Of a stretch of DNA of 64,000 nt, positions 45,546 to 54,145 are shown piece after piece. The DNA is taken from contig NZ_AUBA01000013.1 of assembly GCF_000429005.1 (NCBI RefSeq), forward strand, positions 1 to 64,000, written 5' to 3'. Under the pieces are notes generated by a model. It was not told the DNA's origin and searched no databases. It saw nothing but the letters and a program-made list of their open reading frames with translations. Each line of letters starts with the position of its first letter. Position 1 is the first letter of the stretch. This DNA is from Novosphingobium acidiphilum DSM 19966. Lineage in GTDB: Bacteria; Pseudomonadota; Alphaproteobacteria; Sphingomonadales; Sphingomonadaceae. The position numbers were made by a program, and so were the translations under genes.

Positions 45546-46261
45546 ACGACCCCGTACTTGCCGGCAAAGTGGCGCTGGTCACCGGCGCCAGCCGCGGGAT
45601 CGGCGCGGCCAGTGCCCGCGCGCTGGCCGCTGCAGGCGCGCATGTGATCCTGGTCGCACGCACCGCGCGCGATCTGGAAGCGGTTGAAGAGGCCATCTTC
45701 GAAGCCGGCGGCAGCGCCACGATCGCACCGTGCGATCTGGCCGAACCCGATGCCATCGGCCGGCTGGCCACAGCCATCACCACGCGTTGGCCAGCACTCG
45801 ATCTGCTGGTGATCAATGCGGCAGTCCTGCCGGTGCTGACGCCCGTGTGGCAAATCGAACCGCGCGACCTCAATCGCGGGTTGCTGCTCAATGTTGCCGC
45901 GACACAGGCGCTGATCGCCAGTTTTCACGCCGCGCTGCGCAAAGCCAAAGCGGCGCGGGTGATCGGCCTGACCAGCAGTGTCGGTGCGGGCCCCCGTGCC
46001 TATTGGGGGGCCTATGGCGCGTCCAAGGCGGCATTCGACAATCTGCTGGACACTTACGCGCAGGAAGTGCGCGGCATTTCCGATATCCGCGTGGCGATCG
46101 TCGACCCCGGCGCGACGCGCACCGCGATGCGCGCCAAGGCATTTCCGGGCGAAGATCCGGCCAGCGTGAAATCGCCCGACGTGGTGGCCGCGCGCATTGT
46201 CGCGCTGGCGGCAGGCGATTTTGTCAGCCCGCACCGCGAACGCATTGAAAACATTGCGTAG
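45542..46261 (+). CDS. Short-chain dehydrogenase/reductase
   Basis: A 239-residue classical SDR with the NAD(P) motif VTGASRGIGAASA, a NAA-type stretch (LVINAAVLP), and catalytic Ser and Tyr-x-x-x-Lys in TSSVGAGPRAYWGAYGASK. The substrate is unknown. Its ATG overlaps the purF stop, so it is probably translated with purF. No purine-related role is known for the family. Confidence 0.92.
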   Translation: MNDPVLAGKVALVTGASRGIGAASARALAAAGAHVILVARTARDLEAVEEAIFEAGGSATIAPCDLAEPDAIGRLATAITTRWPALDLLVINAAVLPVLTPVWQIEPRDLNRGLLLNVAATQALIASFHAALRKAKAARVIGLTSSVGAGPRAYWGAYGASKAAFDNLLDTYAQEVRGISDIRVAIVDPGATRTAMRAKAFPGEDPASVKSPDVVAARIVALAAGDFVSPHRERIENIA

Positions 46262-46379
46262 AACATCGGTAATACCTCTTTACCATTTCGCCTGACCATC
46301 GGTTAACGCCGATCTGCCACACCCTGTGCAACCGCGTGCTCCGCTGATTTTCCGGCGGGTGCAGTTTCGGGGCAGGGCA

Positions 46380-46748
46380 ATGAGCAGCACGACCTGGAAT
46401 GATTCCCGGTTTGGACCGGGCAGTTATGAACACGCCTCGCAAGAGGATCGCAGCGCGCCGCGCGCGCGGGTGCACATCACCGCATCGCTGCGCCTGTCGG
46501 GATCGCGCGCGTTCGAGACAACCGTGCGCGATCTTTCGCTGGGCGGCTATACCGCCACTGCGCCGATGCGGCTGGAAGAACACTGCATGTGCTGGCTGAC
46601 GATGCCGGGCTTTGCCGCGATCAAAGGTGAAGTGGTTTGGTGGGAAGCAGGGCTTGCCGGGATTGCCTTTGCCACTTTGATGGAGCGTGAGGTTTACGAC
46701 GCGATTGTCGACCAGCATCGCAACCCGGGTGCCGAACTGGCCTCCTAA
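46380..46748 (+). CDS. PilZ-domain protein
   Basis: A 122-residue single-domain protein, ATG 46380. The c-di-GMP-binding pattern is partly visible: an RxxR-like RSAPRARVHI and the DLSLGGYTA motif (D/NxSxxG). Such proteins bind cyclic di-GMP and modulate motility or surface traits. The target is unknown. A diguanylate cyclase lies 2.5 kb away on the other strand. The gene ends 4 bp inside the photolyase stop region. Confidence 0.85.
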   Translation: MSSTTWNDSRFGPGSYEHASQEDRSAPRARVHITASLRLSGSRAFETTVRDLSLGGYTATAPMRLEEHCMCWLTMPGFAAIKGEVVWWEAGLAGIAFATLMEREVYDAIVDQHRNPGAELAS

Positions 46749-48112
46749 TCGATCGCCTGCTTGAGGTGGGCGTGCGCCGCCAATGCCCGCGCGCGGGCCT
46801 CGACGTGGCCGATGATGGGCGCCGGATAGGCCTTTGGCCGCACCGGCGGATCGTGAATCAACGGCTCTGGCAGATGCGCCAGTTCGGGCACCCACCGACG
46901 GATATAGCCCGCAGCATCGAATTTGGGTGATTGGGTCAGCGGCGCCATGATCCGCACGAACATCTGCGAATCGACACCGGTGCCAGCGGTCCACTGCCAG
47001 TTGACCGCATTGGCCGCGTGATCGGCATCGACCAGCGTGTCCCAGAACCAGCGTTCGCCTTCGCGCCAGTCAATCAGCAGGTGCTTGACCAGAAAGCTCG
47101 CCGCGATCATCCGCGCGCGGTTGTGCATCCAGCCGGTAGCCCACAATTCGCGCATCCCGGCATCGACAATCGGATAACCGGTCATGCCGCGTTGCCACGC
47201 ACGCACGTCATCGGGCGCATCGCGCCAGATCAACCGGTCGTAGGCCGGCTTGGCATTGGCGGTGGCATAGTCGGGCAATTGCCACAGCACATTGGCGGCA
47301 TAATCGCGCCACCCCAGTTCACCCAGGAACACATCGACCGAACCGCCTGCGCCGGCCACGGCATTCCATGCCGTGGCCACCGAAATCTCGCCAAAATGCA
47401 GATGCGGTGAAAGGCGCGAGGTGCCTTCGACCGAGGGCAGATTGCGCCGATCGCCATAACGCGCAGCATGATCGGCAAACGCAGTCAGCCGTTCCAGCGC
47501 GCCGGCCTCACCCGGTGTCCAGGTCTCGCGCATGCCGCCTGCCCAGTCGGGTGCGGCGGGCAACAGATGCCAGTCGTCCAGCGCATCGCTGGCAGGCCAT
47601 ACCGCCGGTCCATCCAGACGCGACGGCGCAGGCACGGCCGGTGGAGGGGGCATATGCTGCAACAACGATCGCCAGAACGGCGTGTAGATGCGATAGGGCT
47701 GCCCCGCCCCGGTGCGCAAAGTGGCAGGCGGGACCAGATACTGGCCCTGGTGCAGCACCAGATCCGTCGTTTTGGCGACTGCGCGTTCGGCGTTGCGCCA
47801 CCACGGCTCGGCATGGGCCAGCGCATGCACCCGGCGTGCGCCGGTTTCGCGCGCCACGCAGGCCAGCTGGTCTTCGACTTTGCCGCGGCGCAGCACCAGC
47901 CGCGATCCAAGCTTGCGCAGATCGGTATCAAGGCTGATCAGGCTGTGGTGCAGCCACCATCGCGATGCCCCGCCCATCCGCCTGTGGCGCGGGGTTTCAT
48001 CGTCAAGCACATAGACCGGGATCACCGGGCCTTCGGCTGCTGCAGCCAGAAACGCGGCCTGGTCAGCCAGCCGCAGGTCCTGGCGCAGCCAGACAAGTAC
48101 AGGTTCGGTCAT
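46745..48112 (-). CDS. phrB: Deoxyribodipyrimidine photolyase (CPD class I type)
   Basis: Blue-light flavoprotein that splits cyclobutane pyrimidine dimers. It has 455 residues; ATG 48112 gives MTEPVLVWLRQDLRLADQ. The N-terminal antenna domain is followed by the FAD domain with TSRLSPHLHFGEIS, ELGWRDYAANVL, DAGMRELWATGWMHNRARM, and LVDADHAANAVNWQW. The Trp residues of the electron-transfer chain are present in the right places. A cryptochrome-like role cannot be excluded. The 3' end overlaps the PilZ gene end by 4 bp (convergent). Confidence 0.94.
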   Translation of the reverse strand: MTEPVLVWLRQDLRLADQAAFLAAAAEGPVIPVYVLDDETPRHRRMGGASRWWLHHSLISLDTDLRKLGSRLVLRRGKVEDQLACVARETGARRVHALAHAEPWWRNAERAVAKTTDLVLHQGQYLVPPATLRTGAGQPYRIYTPFWRSLLQHMPPPPAVPAPSRLDGPAVWPASDALDDWHLLPAAPDWAGGMRETWTPGEAGALERLTAFADHAARYGDRRNLPSVEGTSRLSPHLHFGEISVATAWNAVAGAGGSVDVFLGELGWRDYAANVLWQLPDYATANAKPAYDRLIWRDAPDDVRAWQRGMTGYPIVDAGMRELWATGWMHNRARMIAASFLVKHLLIDWREGERWFWDTLVDADHAANAVNWQWTAGTGVDSQMFVRIMAPLTQSPKFDAAGYIRRWVPELAHLPEPLIHDPPVRPKAYPAPIIGHVEARARALAAHAHLKQAID

Positions 48113-48146
48113 GGCGCCCTTGTGCAGGGCAATGCGCTGCACGCGA

Positions 48147-48164
48147 CCTGCCCCTTCGGGCAGG
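48147..48164. repeat. Palindromic element CCTGCCC-CTTC-GGGCAGG
   Basis: A perfect 7-bp stem with a 4-nt loop in the gap between photolyase and korB. Nearly the same unit recurs inside the rsmB coding sequence at 54581-54600. It looks like a small interspersed palindrome. Confidence 0.65.
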
Positions 48165-48178
48165 CGGTATGGCGACCC

Positions 48179-48222
48179 GCCGACGCCAGTCGGCAACAGT
48201 CTTCAGCCGACGCTAGTCGGCT
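48179..48222. repeat. Two tandem palindromes GCCGACGC(C/T)AGTCGGC
   Basis: Copies at 48179-48194 and 48206-48221 each form a 6- to 7-bp stem with a 4-nt loop. The second covers the korB stop codon (TAG at 48213-48215). They may act as a terminator or a REP-like mRNA 3'-end element for korB. Confidence 0.7.
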
Positions 48223-49229
48223 ACGGTCCACGTCTGACCTTTCGCAAGCAGCTTGCCCAGATCGGCGCTTTTTCCTGCGCGGGCTTTGACATCCTGGCCC
48301 AGCAGCACGCTTTCAAATGTCGGACGGGGGTCGTCATAGATCACGCCCAGCGCCATCGGGAACAGGCCAAACGGCATTTCCACCAGCAGATGCGCCAGAC
48401 CGCGGTTGGTCTGATCGTGCACCATCACCCCTGCCGCCTGCCAGTCGCCATCGATCACATCGACAACCTTCAGCTTCAGCGCAGCGGCGTCGAGTGCGAT
48501 GCCCCTGGTGCCCTTGGCAAACAGCAGCGGTTCGCCATGACGGGTCCACAGCTGCGTCGCATCGACCACTGGCTTGGCGGTGAAATCGTCGAACCGGTCC
48601 TTGTTGTAGACAATGCAGTTCTGGAAGATTTCGACAAACGCCGCGCCCTTGTGCGCATGCGCTGCCTTCAGCACCTGGGGCAGGTCCTTTGACACGTCAT
48701 AGCTGCGCGCAATGAACCGGCCGCCCGCTCCCAGCGCAAACGCGCAAGGGCTGGCCGGATGATCGACCGACCCCAGCGGAGTGGTCGGCGAATGGGTGCC
48801 TTCGCGGCTGGTGGGTGAATATTGCCCCTTGGTCAGGCCATAGATCTCGTTGTTGAACAACAGGATCTGGGTGTTCAGATTGCGGCGGATCACGTGCATC
48901 GTGTGGTTGCCGCCGATCGACATGCCATCGCCGTCACCGGTGATCAGCCATACGTCGAGGTCGGGATTGGCCAGCTTGATGCCCGTCGCAAAGGCAGGCG
49001 CGCGCCCGTGGATCGTGTGGAAGCCATAGCTTTCGATGTAGTACGGAAACCGGCTGGAACAGCCGATGCCCGATACAAACACGGTGTTCGACGGGTCGCA
49101 GCCCAGTTCGGGCAGTGTGCGCTGCACCGCCTTCAAAATGGCATAGTCGCCACAGCCCGGGCACCAGCGCACTTCCTGGTCGGTTTCCCAGTCTTTCAAA
49201 GTGGTCTTGATCGGGGTCAGATCGTTCAT
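48213..49229 (-). CDS. korB: 2-oxoacid:ferredoxin oxidoreductase beta subunit
   Basis: Thiamine-diphosphate subunit of an enzyme oxidising a 2-oxoacid (probably 2-oxoglutarate) to the acyl-CoA with ferredoxin. It has 338 residues from ATG 49229, behind AAAGGATC. Fe-S ligands are in RWCPGCGDYA and a later NCIVYN. The thiamine motif is ITGDGDGMSIGGNH with NNEIYGLTKGQ. It starts 11 bp after the korA stop and is clearly cotranscribed with it. Substrate choice (2-oxoglutarate versus pyruvate or branched) is from family resemblance. Confidence 0.93.
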   Translation of the reverse strand: MNDLTPIKTTLKDWETDQEVRWCPGCGDYAILKAVQRTLPELGCDPSNTVFVSGIGCSSRFPYYIESYGFHTIHGRAPAFATGIKLANPDLDVWLITGDGDGMSIGGNHTMHVIRRNLNTQILLFNNEIYGLTKGQYSPTSREGTHSPTTPLGSVDHPASPCAFALGAGGRFIARSYDVSKDLPQVLKAAHAHKGAAFVEIFQNCIVYNKDRFDDFTAKPVVDATQLWTRHGEPLLFAKGTRGIALDAAALKLKVVDVIDGDWQAAGVMVHDQTNRGLAHLLVEMPFGLFPMALGVIYDDPRPTFESVLLGQDVKARAGKSADLGKLLAKGQTWTVAD

Positions 49230-49240
49230 CGTATGATCCT

Positions 49241-51130
49241 TTACGCCAGCGCTGCGTCGATGGCGGCTTCGATTTCCGCGATCGTAAAGGGCTGGCCGCT
49301 GGTCTTGGTCAGCGGGCGGGCGTCGATCAGGAATTGATCGCGCAGCACCGTCTTGAACTGTCCGGTGTTCATTTCGGGCACCAGGACCTTTTCGTAACCC
49401 CTTAGCAAATCGCCCAGATTTTCCGGCATTGGCCAGATATGGCGGACATGCACGTGGCTGACGTCAAGCCCGCGCTTGCGCGCGCGGCGCACCGCCTGGT
49501 GGATCGCACCAAAGGTGCTGCCCCAGCCCACCAGGACCAGTTTTCCACCCGCCTCGCCCAGCGTGACATCCTGCGGCGGGATGCTTTTGGCGATCCCGTC
49601 GATCTTGGCCTTGCGCGCATCGGTCATGATCTGGTGGCTGGCAGGCGCATAGTCGATATTGCCGGTCAGCGGGTTCTTTTCGATCCCGCCGATACGGTGC
49701 ATCAGACCCGGCGTGCCTGCCTTGATCCAGGGCCGCGCGCCCTTGTCGTTGCGGGCATAGGGCAGAACCTGGCCGTCAGGGCCATTGGGCTGTTCAAGAA
49801 ATGTCACAGGAAACGGCGTGTAGGTGCTGGGATCAGGCACTTTCCAGGGCTCTGCCGCATTGGCGATATAGCCATCGGTCAGCAGAATGACCGGGGTCAT
49901 ATAGTGCACCGCCACACGCACCGCCTCGATCGCGCAATCGAACGCATCGCCGGGGCTGCGCGCGGCAATCACCGGGATCGGCGCATCGCCGTTGCGGCCA
50001 TAGACCGCCTGATACAGGTCTGACTGCTCGGTCTTGGTCGGCAGGCCGGTCGAAGGCCCGCCGCGCTGCGAATTGACGATCACCAACGGCAATTCGGTCA
50101 TGACCGCCAGGCCCATCGCCTCGGTCTTGAGCGCAATGCCCGGGCCCGAGGACGAGGTGACACCCAGATGCCCGGCATAGGCCGCGCCGATCGCCGAACA
50201 GATCGCGGCGATTTCATCTTCGGCCTGAAACGTGGTTACGCCGAATTCCTTCAGCTTGACCAGATTGTGCAGGATCGAGCTGGCAGGGGTGATCGGGTAT
50301 CCGCCGAAAAACATCGGCAATTCGGCCAATTGCGCGCCCGCGACCAGACCATAGCTGATCGATTCCGCGCCGGTAACCGTGCGATAAAGCCCGGGTTCGC
50401 TGGCCACGGCGGGAATATGCGTCTGCCGCAAGGGCCCGGCCAGTTCCGCGGTTTCGCCATAGGCATGGCCCGCGTTCAGCGCCGCGATGTTGGCATCGGC
50501 CAGCACGTGGTTCTTGATGAACTTGCCGCGCAACCATTCGATCAGCGGCGCGCGATCACGGTCGAACATCCACAGCGCCAGCCCCAGCGTCCACATGTTC
50601 TTGCAGCGCAGGGCTTCCTTGTTGCCAAGCCCGAAAGGCTTGACCGCCTGCAGGGTCAGCGCGGAAATATCGAACGACAGCAATTGCCAGCGTTCAAGGC
50701 TGCCATCCTCCAGCGGATTGGCGTCGTATTTGGCCTTTTCCAGGTTGCGCTTGTTGAACTCGCCGCTGTCGGCAATGATCAGCCCGCCCACCTTGAGCGC
50801 GTCAAGGTTCACCTTCAACGCCGCCGGGTTCATCGCAATCAGCACGTCGGGCTGATCGCCGGCGGTTTCGATCTCGGTCGAACCAAAGTTGATCTGAAAC
50901 GCCGATACGCCGAACAACGTGCCCTGCGGCGCGCGTATTTCAGCAGGAAAATCGGGGAACGTGGACAGGTCGTTGCCCGCCAGCGCGGTCGACAGCGTGA
51001 ACTGTCCACCGGTCAACTGCATGCCGTCGCCCGAATCGCCAGCGAAACGAACCACCACCGCTTCGGGTGCTGCCGGGGCGTCGTGCCCACCGGTCAATCC
51101 CTGTGGTCCGTCGATTGTTGCTGTAGCCAT
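49241..51130 (-). CDS. korA: 2-oxoacid:ferredoxin oxidoreductase alpha subunit (gamma-alpha fusion)
   Basis: Large subunit pairing with KorB. Two consecutive ATG codons occur; the second, at 51130, has the better-spaced GAGGG ribosome site and gives 629 residues. The N-terminal gamma-type domain (about 20-215) begins VVVRFAGDSGDGMQLTGG. The alpha domain follows with GGYPITPASSILH, QAEDEIAAICSAIGAAYAG and TSSSGPGIALKTEAMG. The C-terminal part has VLVPEMNTGQF. The fused layout is typical of the oxygen-tolerant KGOR-like enzymes in actinobacteria and some proteobacteria; that comparison is an inference. Confidence 0.93.
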   Translation of the reverse strand: MATATIDGPQGLTGGHDAPAAPEAVVVRFAGDSGDGMQLTGGQFTLSTALAGNDLSTFPDFPAEIRAPQGTLFGVSAFQINFGSTEIETAGDQPDVLIAMNPAALKVNLDALKVGGLIIADSGEFNKRNLEKAKYDANPLEDGSLERWQLLSFDISALTLQAVKPFGLGNKEALRCKNMWTLGLALWMFDRDRAPLIEWLRGKFIKNHVLADANIAALNAGHAYGETAELAGPLRQTHIPAVASEPGLYRTVTGAESISYGLVAGAQLAELPMFFGGYPITPASSILHNLVKLKEFGVTTFQAEDEIAAICSAIGAAYAGHLGVTSSSGPGIALKTEAMGLAVMTELPLVIVNSQRGGPSTGLPTKTEQSDLYQAVYGRNGDAPIPVIAARSPGDAFDCAIEAVRVAVHYMTPVILLTDGYIANAAEPWKVPDPSTYTPFPVTFLEQPNGPDGQVLPYARNDKGARPWIKAGTPGLMHRIGGIEKNPLTGNIDYAPASHQIMTDARKAKIDGIAKSIPPQDVTLGEAGGKLVLVGWGSTFGAIHQAVRRARKRGLDVSHVHVRHIWPMPENLGDLLRGYEKVLVPEMNTGQFKTVLRDQFLIDARPLTKTSGQPFTIAEIEAAIDAALA

Positions 51131-51456
51131 CATATCCCTCGTATCGCGCGCCCGATGCACAATCGGCGCGCCTGGTTCGTCACATCTGCCTGGCGCAAGT
51201 CCGAGCAGCCGCCTAACCCCGCCGGCGGCCAAGCGCAAAAAAGAAATTCTGGGGCCTGTCATACCTGCAAAGCTGGGCCCATGCCGGTATTGGACCGTCC
51301 TTGTCCGAAAAAATCAGGCGTTCCCTTGATCTTGGTCATTGGCCCTAGTCAAGTTGCAAAAGCGCACTTACCCCTATTCCCGACCGCAGCGGCAGGCGCA
51401 TCAGCGCCCGCCGGCAAACACGGCAAACCGATTGCATGAGAGGATGCACGATCATC
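51131..51456. other. Intergenic gap between korA and the esterase gene
   Basis: This 326-bp gap separates divergent genes and should hold their promoters. A hairpin (GCGCGC stem plus a CGAT/ATCG stem) lies at 51146-51171, just upstream of korA. No open frame or RNA gene was recognised in the rest. Confidence 0.5.
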
Positions 51457-52413
51457 ATGGCCGATACCGCACCCCACAGCCCATACGTCCGCCCCGATGT
51501 CGCGGCGTTTCTGGCGTTCATGAACAGCGCCGGGGCGCCCCCGATGAGCGCACTGACCCCCGAACTGGCACGCCAGACCTATCTCGCAATGGGCAGCGTG
51601 GGCGAAGCCGATCCCCTGCCATTGGCGGTGATCCGCGATCTGAGCGTACCCGGGCCCGCGGGGCCGATCGCGGTGCGGCTGTATGATCAGCGCGAAACGC
51701 GTGACGCCGGGCCCGCAGTGGTGTTCTTTCACGGCGGCGGCTTCGTCATCGGCGATCTGGACACGCACCATGCCTTTTGCACCGAAATCGCCGCCGGGCT
51801 GGATCTGCCGGTGATCGCGGTCGATTACCGCCTGGCCCCGGAACACCCGTTTCCGGCCGCGCCCGATGATTGCGAAGCCGCCGCGCGCTGGGTCGCCACC
51901 AGTCCCGCAGAGCTGGGCCGTACGGTAACCGGGCTGATTTTTACCGGTGATTCGGCCGGCGGCAATCTGGCGATCGTGACCACGCAGGCGCTGGTTGCCC
52001 GCCCTGCCGCCGTGCCGGTGATCGCGCAGGCACCGCTCTATCCGCTGTCGGACGACAAGCCCGATCATGCATCGTTCGCGCAGTTTGCTGACGGCTACCT
52101 GTTGACCGCCGATACCATGGCATGGTTTGCCGATGGCTATTGTGCCACACCCGGCGACCCGCGTGCCTATCCGCTTTACAATGATCATGCACAGACCCCG
52201 CCGACCGTGCTAGTGACCGCCGGGCTTGATCCGATCCGCGACAGCGGGCGGGTCTACGGCGCGGAACTGATCCGTGCCGGCGTGCCGGTCACCTTTATCG
52301 AGGTGCCTGGAATCATTCATGGTTTCGTTCAACTGCGCAAGGCGATCCCTAGCGCACAGGGTGATATCAAGCGCATTTTTGCCGCGATCCGACAGCAACT
52401 GGAACACATCTAG
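51457..52413 (+). CDS. Alpha/beta hydrolase, HSL-type esterase
   Basis: A 318-residue hydrolase of the hormone-sensitive-lipase (family IV) group. The oxyanion-hole motif is FFHGGGFV, the nucleophile is in FTGDSAGGNLA, and the acid and His are in LDPIRDSG and GIIHGF. The DYRLAPEHPFPAA stretch is typical. ATG 51457 was chosen by similarity; an in-frame ATG at 51436 is possible. No signal peptide is seen. Substrate unknown, likely a short-chain ester. Its stop directly abuts the rppH start, so the two are coupled. Confidence 0.9.
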   Translation: MADTAPHSPYVRPDVAAFLAFMNSAGAPPMSALTPELARQTYLAMGSVGEADPLPLAVIRDLSVPGPAGPIAVRLYDQRETRDAGPAVVFFHGGGFVIGDLDTHHAFCTEIAAGLDLPVIAVDYRLAPEHPFPAAPDDCEAAARWVATSPAELGRTVTGLIFTGDSAGGNLAIVTTQALVARPAAVPVIAQAPLYPLSDDKPDHASFAQFADGYLLTADTMAWFADGYCATPGDPRAYPLYNDHAQTPPTVLVTAGLDPIRDSGRVYGAELIRAGVPVTFIEVPGIIHGFVQLRKAIPSAQGDIKRIFAAIRQQLEHI

Positions 52414-52932
52414 ATGACCGAACAATTTGCCGGGCTTCCCTACCGCCCCTGCGTGGGCGTGATGCTGGTCAATTCTGCGGGCCGCGTGTTTGTCGGTCAG
52501 CGCATCGACACACGCGAACGCGCCGCCCGTGGCGAGGCCGCGACAGGCGAAGGCGATGCCTGGCAAATGCCGCAGGGCGGGATCGACGAAGGCGAAGACT
52601 TGCGCACGGCTGCACTGCGCGAACTGCACGAGGAAACCGGGGTGACCGCCGAATGGGTCCAGATCCTGGCCGAATCGGAACAAGAGTATTTCTACGATCT
52701 GCCCCCCGAACTGATCGGCCGGCTGTGGAAAGGGCGCTATCGCGGCCAGCGCCAGAAATGGCTGCTGATGCGCTTTACCGGCGAGGACAGCCAGGTTGAT
52801 CTCAATGCCCACGATCCGGCCGAATTTGCCGAATGGAAATGGGTCGATCCCGAAATGCTGCCCGACCTGATCGTGCCGTTCAAAAAACGGGTCTATCGCC
52901 AGGTGCTGGAGGAATTCCGCCCGCTGTTGTAA
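52414..52932 (+). CDS. rppH: RNA pyrophosphohydrolase (Nudix)
   Basis: Removes pyrophosphate from the 5' end of mRNAs, starting their decay. It has 172 residues; ATG 52414 abuts the preceding stop codon. The Nudix box GGIDEGEDLRTAALRELHEET is complete with G, the REL and the EE pair. YRPCVGVMLVN and DLPPELIGRLWKGRYRGQRQ match RppH closely. It ends 2 bp before the convergent low-complexity gene. Confidence 0.95.
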   Translation: MTEQFAGLPYRPCVGVMLVNSAGRVFVGQRIDTRERAARGEAATGEGDAWQMPQGGIDEGEDLRTAALRELHEETGVTAEWVQILAESEQEYFYDLPPELIGRLWKGRYRGQRQKWLLMRFTGEDSQVDLNAHDPAEFAEWKWVDPEMLPDLIVPFKKRVYRQVLEEFRPLL

Positions 52933-52934
52933 GG

Positions 52935-53486
52935 TCAGACCAGCAGCGACAGGATGTTCTGCTGGCTTTGGCTATAGGCCCCGGCCAACGCGGCCATGAT
53001 CGCCTGTTGCCGGGTGCCGGCCTGCGACGGCGGCGTCGACCCGGTGCCTGGAACAGCACTGTCCGGGTTGGCAAGGTCAGCCAGCAGCGTGCTGCCGATG
53101 GAATCGGTCGCTTGCCCGTTCAGGTCGCTCAACAAGCTGCTGGCGGCACTGCCGGCCTGGTCCGACATGCCGGCGATCAGGCTGCCTGCGCTGCTGGCGC
53201 TGCTGCTGCCCAGTATGGTGGCAAGCAGCCCGGTGTTCGCCGTGGTGCCGCTGTTGGCCAGGCTGAGCAAAGTCGACAGCGTACTGGTGCCACCCGTGCC
53301 GGTTCCCAAAAGCGCCGCCATTGACGCGCTGGTGCTGCTGTCTTCGATCAGGCTGGTCAGGGTGCTGGCCACGGGCGCAGCCGACGTCGTTGTCGTGCCG
53401 GCGGCCGCCGCAGGCGCAGGATTTTGCGCTTCGTAATAGCGGGTCAATGCTGACACTGCGCTGGTTGCGCTGGAAATCGTGGTCAT
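52935..53486 (-). CDS. Low-complexity Ser/Ala/Thr/Gly-rich protein of unknown function
   Basis: A 183-residue protein if it starts at ATG 53486; ATG 53525 is an upstream option, and neither has a good ribosome site. The N-terminus (MTTISSATSAVSALTRYYEA) and C-terminus (RQQAIMAALAGAYSQSQQNI) look helical. The middle is a Ser/Thr/Gly/Ala-rich stretch (STSASMAALLGTGTGGTST) likely to be disordered. No signal peptide, cysteine cluster or known domain was seen. Terminal helices around a flexible core recall exported filament-type proteins, but that is only a resemblance. Function unknown. Confidence 0.6.
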   Translation of the reverse strand: MTTISSATSAVSALTRYYEAQNPAPAAAAGTTTTSAAPVASTLTSLIEDSSTSASMAALLGTGTGGTSTLSTLLSLANSGTTANTGLLATILGSSSASSAGSLIAGMSDQAGSAASSLLSDLNGQATDSIGSTLLADLANPDSAVPGTGSTPPSQAGTRQQAIMAALAGAYSQSQQNILSLLV

Positions 53487-53573
53487 GCGCCATGGTCCGC
53501 GCCCGCGATCGGGCAATCCGGCCATGGCACGCCATCGCTATCCGCCGCGCCAACAGCGTATAAGCACCAATAC

Positions 53574-54080
53574 CTAGTTCGTCTGGGTGACCGGCTGCGG
53601 TTTTACCGCCTCGGCTGCGACGACCTTTGGCGCCGGCCCGCGCGTGATCGCATCGGACAGCGCGCGTGCCTCGGGGCAGGTCTTGCCGCACAGCCCTTCC
53701 AGACGGGCCAGATCGTCGCGCGCCTTGGCCAGCGCGCCCTTTTCGGCCATCGCGCCGCCCTCACCGCTCAACGCCGCCAGATCGTTGGCATCGCGGTCGA
53801 GCGCCACCCGGTAATAGTGGATCGCCTTGCCCGGCATACCCGCCCTGCGCGCCGCATCGCCCAGCGCGACCAGCGTGCCGGGATAGCCCGGATCGACCGC
53901 CAGCGCGGATTCGAACGCATCGGTCGCGGCATCGACATCGCCATGCGCCAGGGCGCTGCGCCCCGAACTCAGCAGTTCACCCGCACGCGGATCAACCGGC
54001 CCGGTCGAACGCGCCTGACCCATGCTGCCGCTGACTGCCAGCGCAAGCGACAACGCAAGGGCCACGGGGAAATACCGCAT
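53574..54080 (-). CDS. Exported TPR-repeat protein
   Basis: A 168-residue protein. ATG 54080 has an ideal AAGGAG ribosome site; an ATG at 54095 upstream lacks one. The signal peptide is MRYFPVALALSLALAVSGSM. Mature residues about 30-140 contain two or three tetratricopeptide-like helix pairs (AHGDVDAATDAFESALAVDPG, GKAIHYYRVALDRD). A CGKTC-type cysteine pair (LCGKTCPEA) lies near the C-terminus. Probably periplasmic; partners unknown. It follows the rsmB-like gene with a gap of 65 bp. Confidence 0.8.
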   Translation of the reverse strand: MRYFPVALALSLALAVSGSMGQARSTGPVDPRAGELLSSGRSALAHGDVDAATDAFESALAVDPGYPGTLVALGDAARRAGMPGKAIHYYRVALDRDANDLAALSGEGGAMAEKGALAKARDDLARLEGLCGKTCPEARALSDAITRGPAPKVVAAEAVKPQPVTQTN

Positions 54081-54145
54081 CAGCAACTCCTTCATCGGGG
54101 TATCAGACTGTCGGGCGCGACCGGACTGCATGGATCGATCGATTA

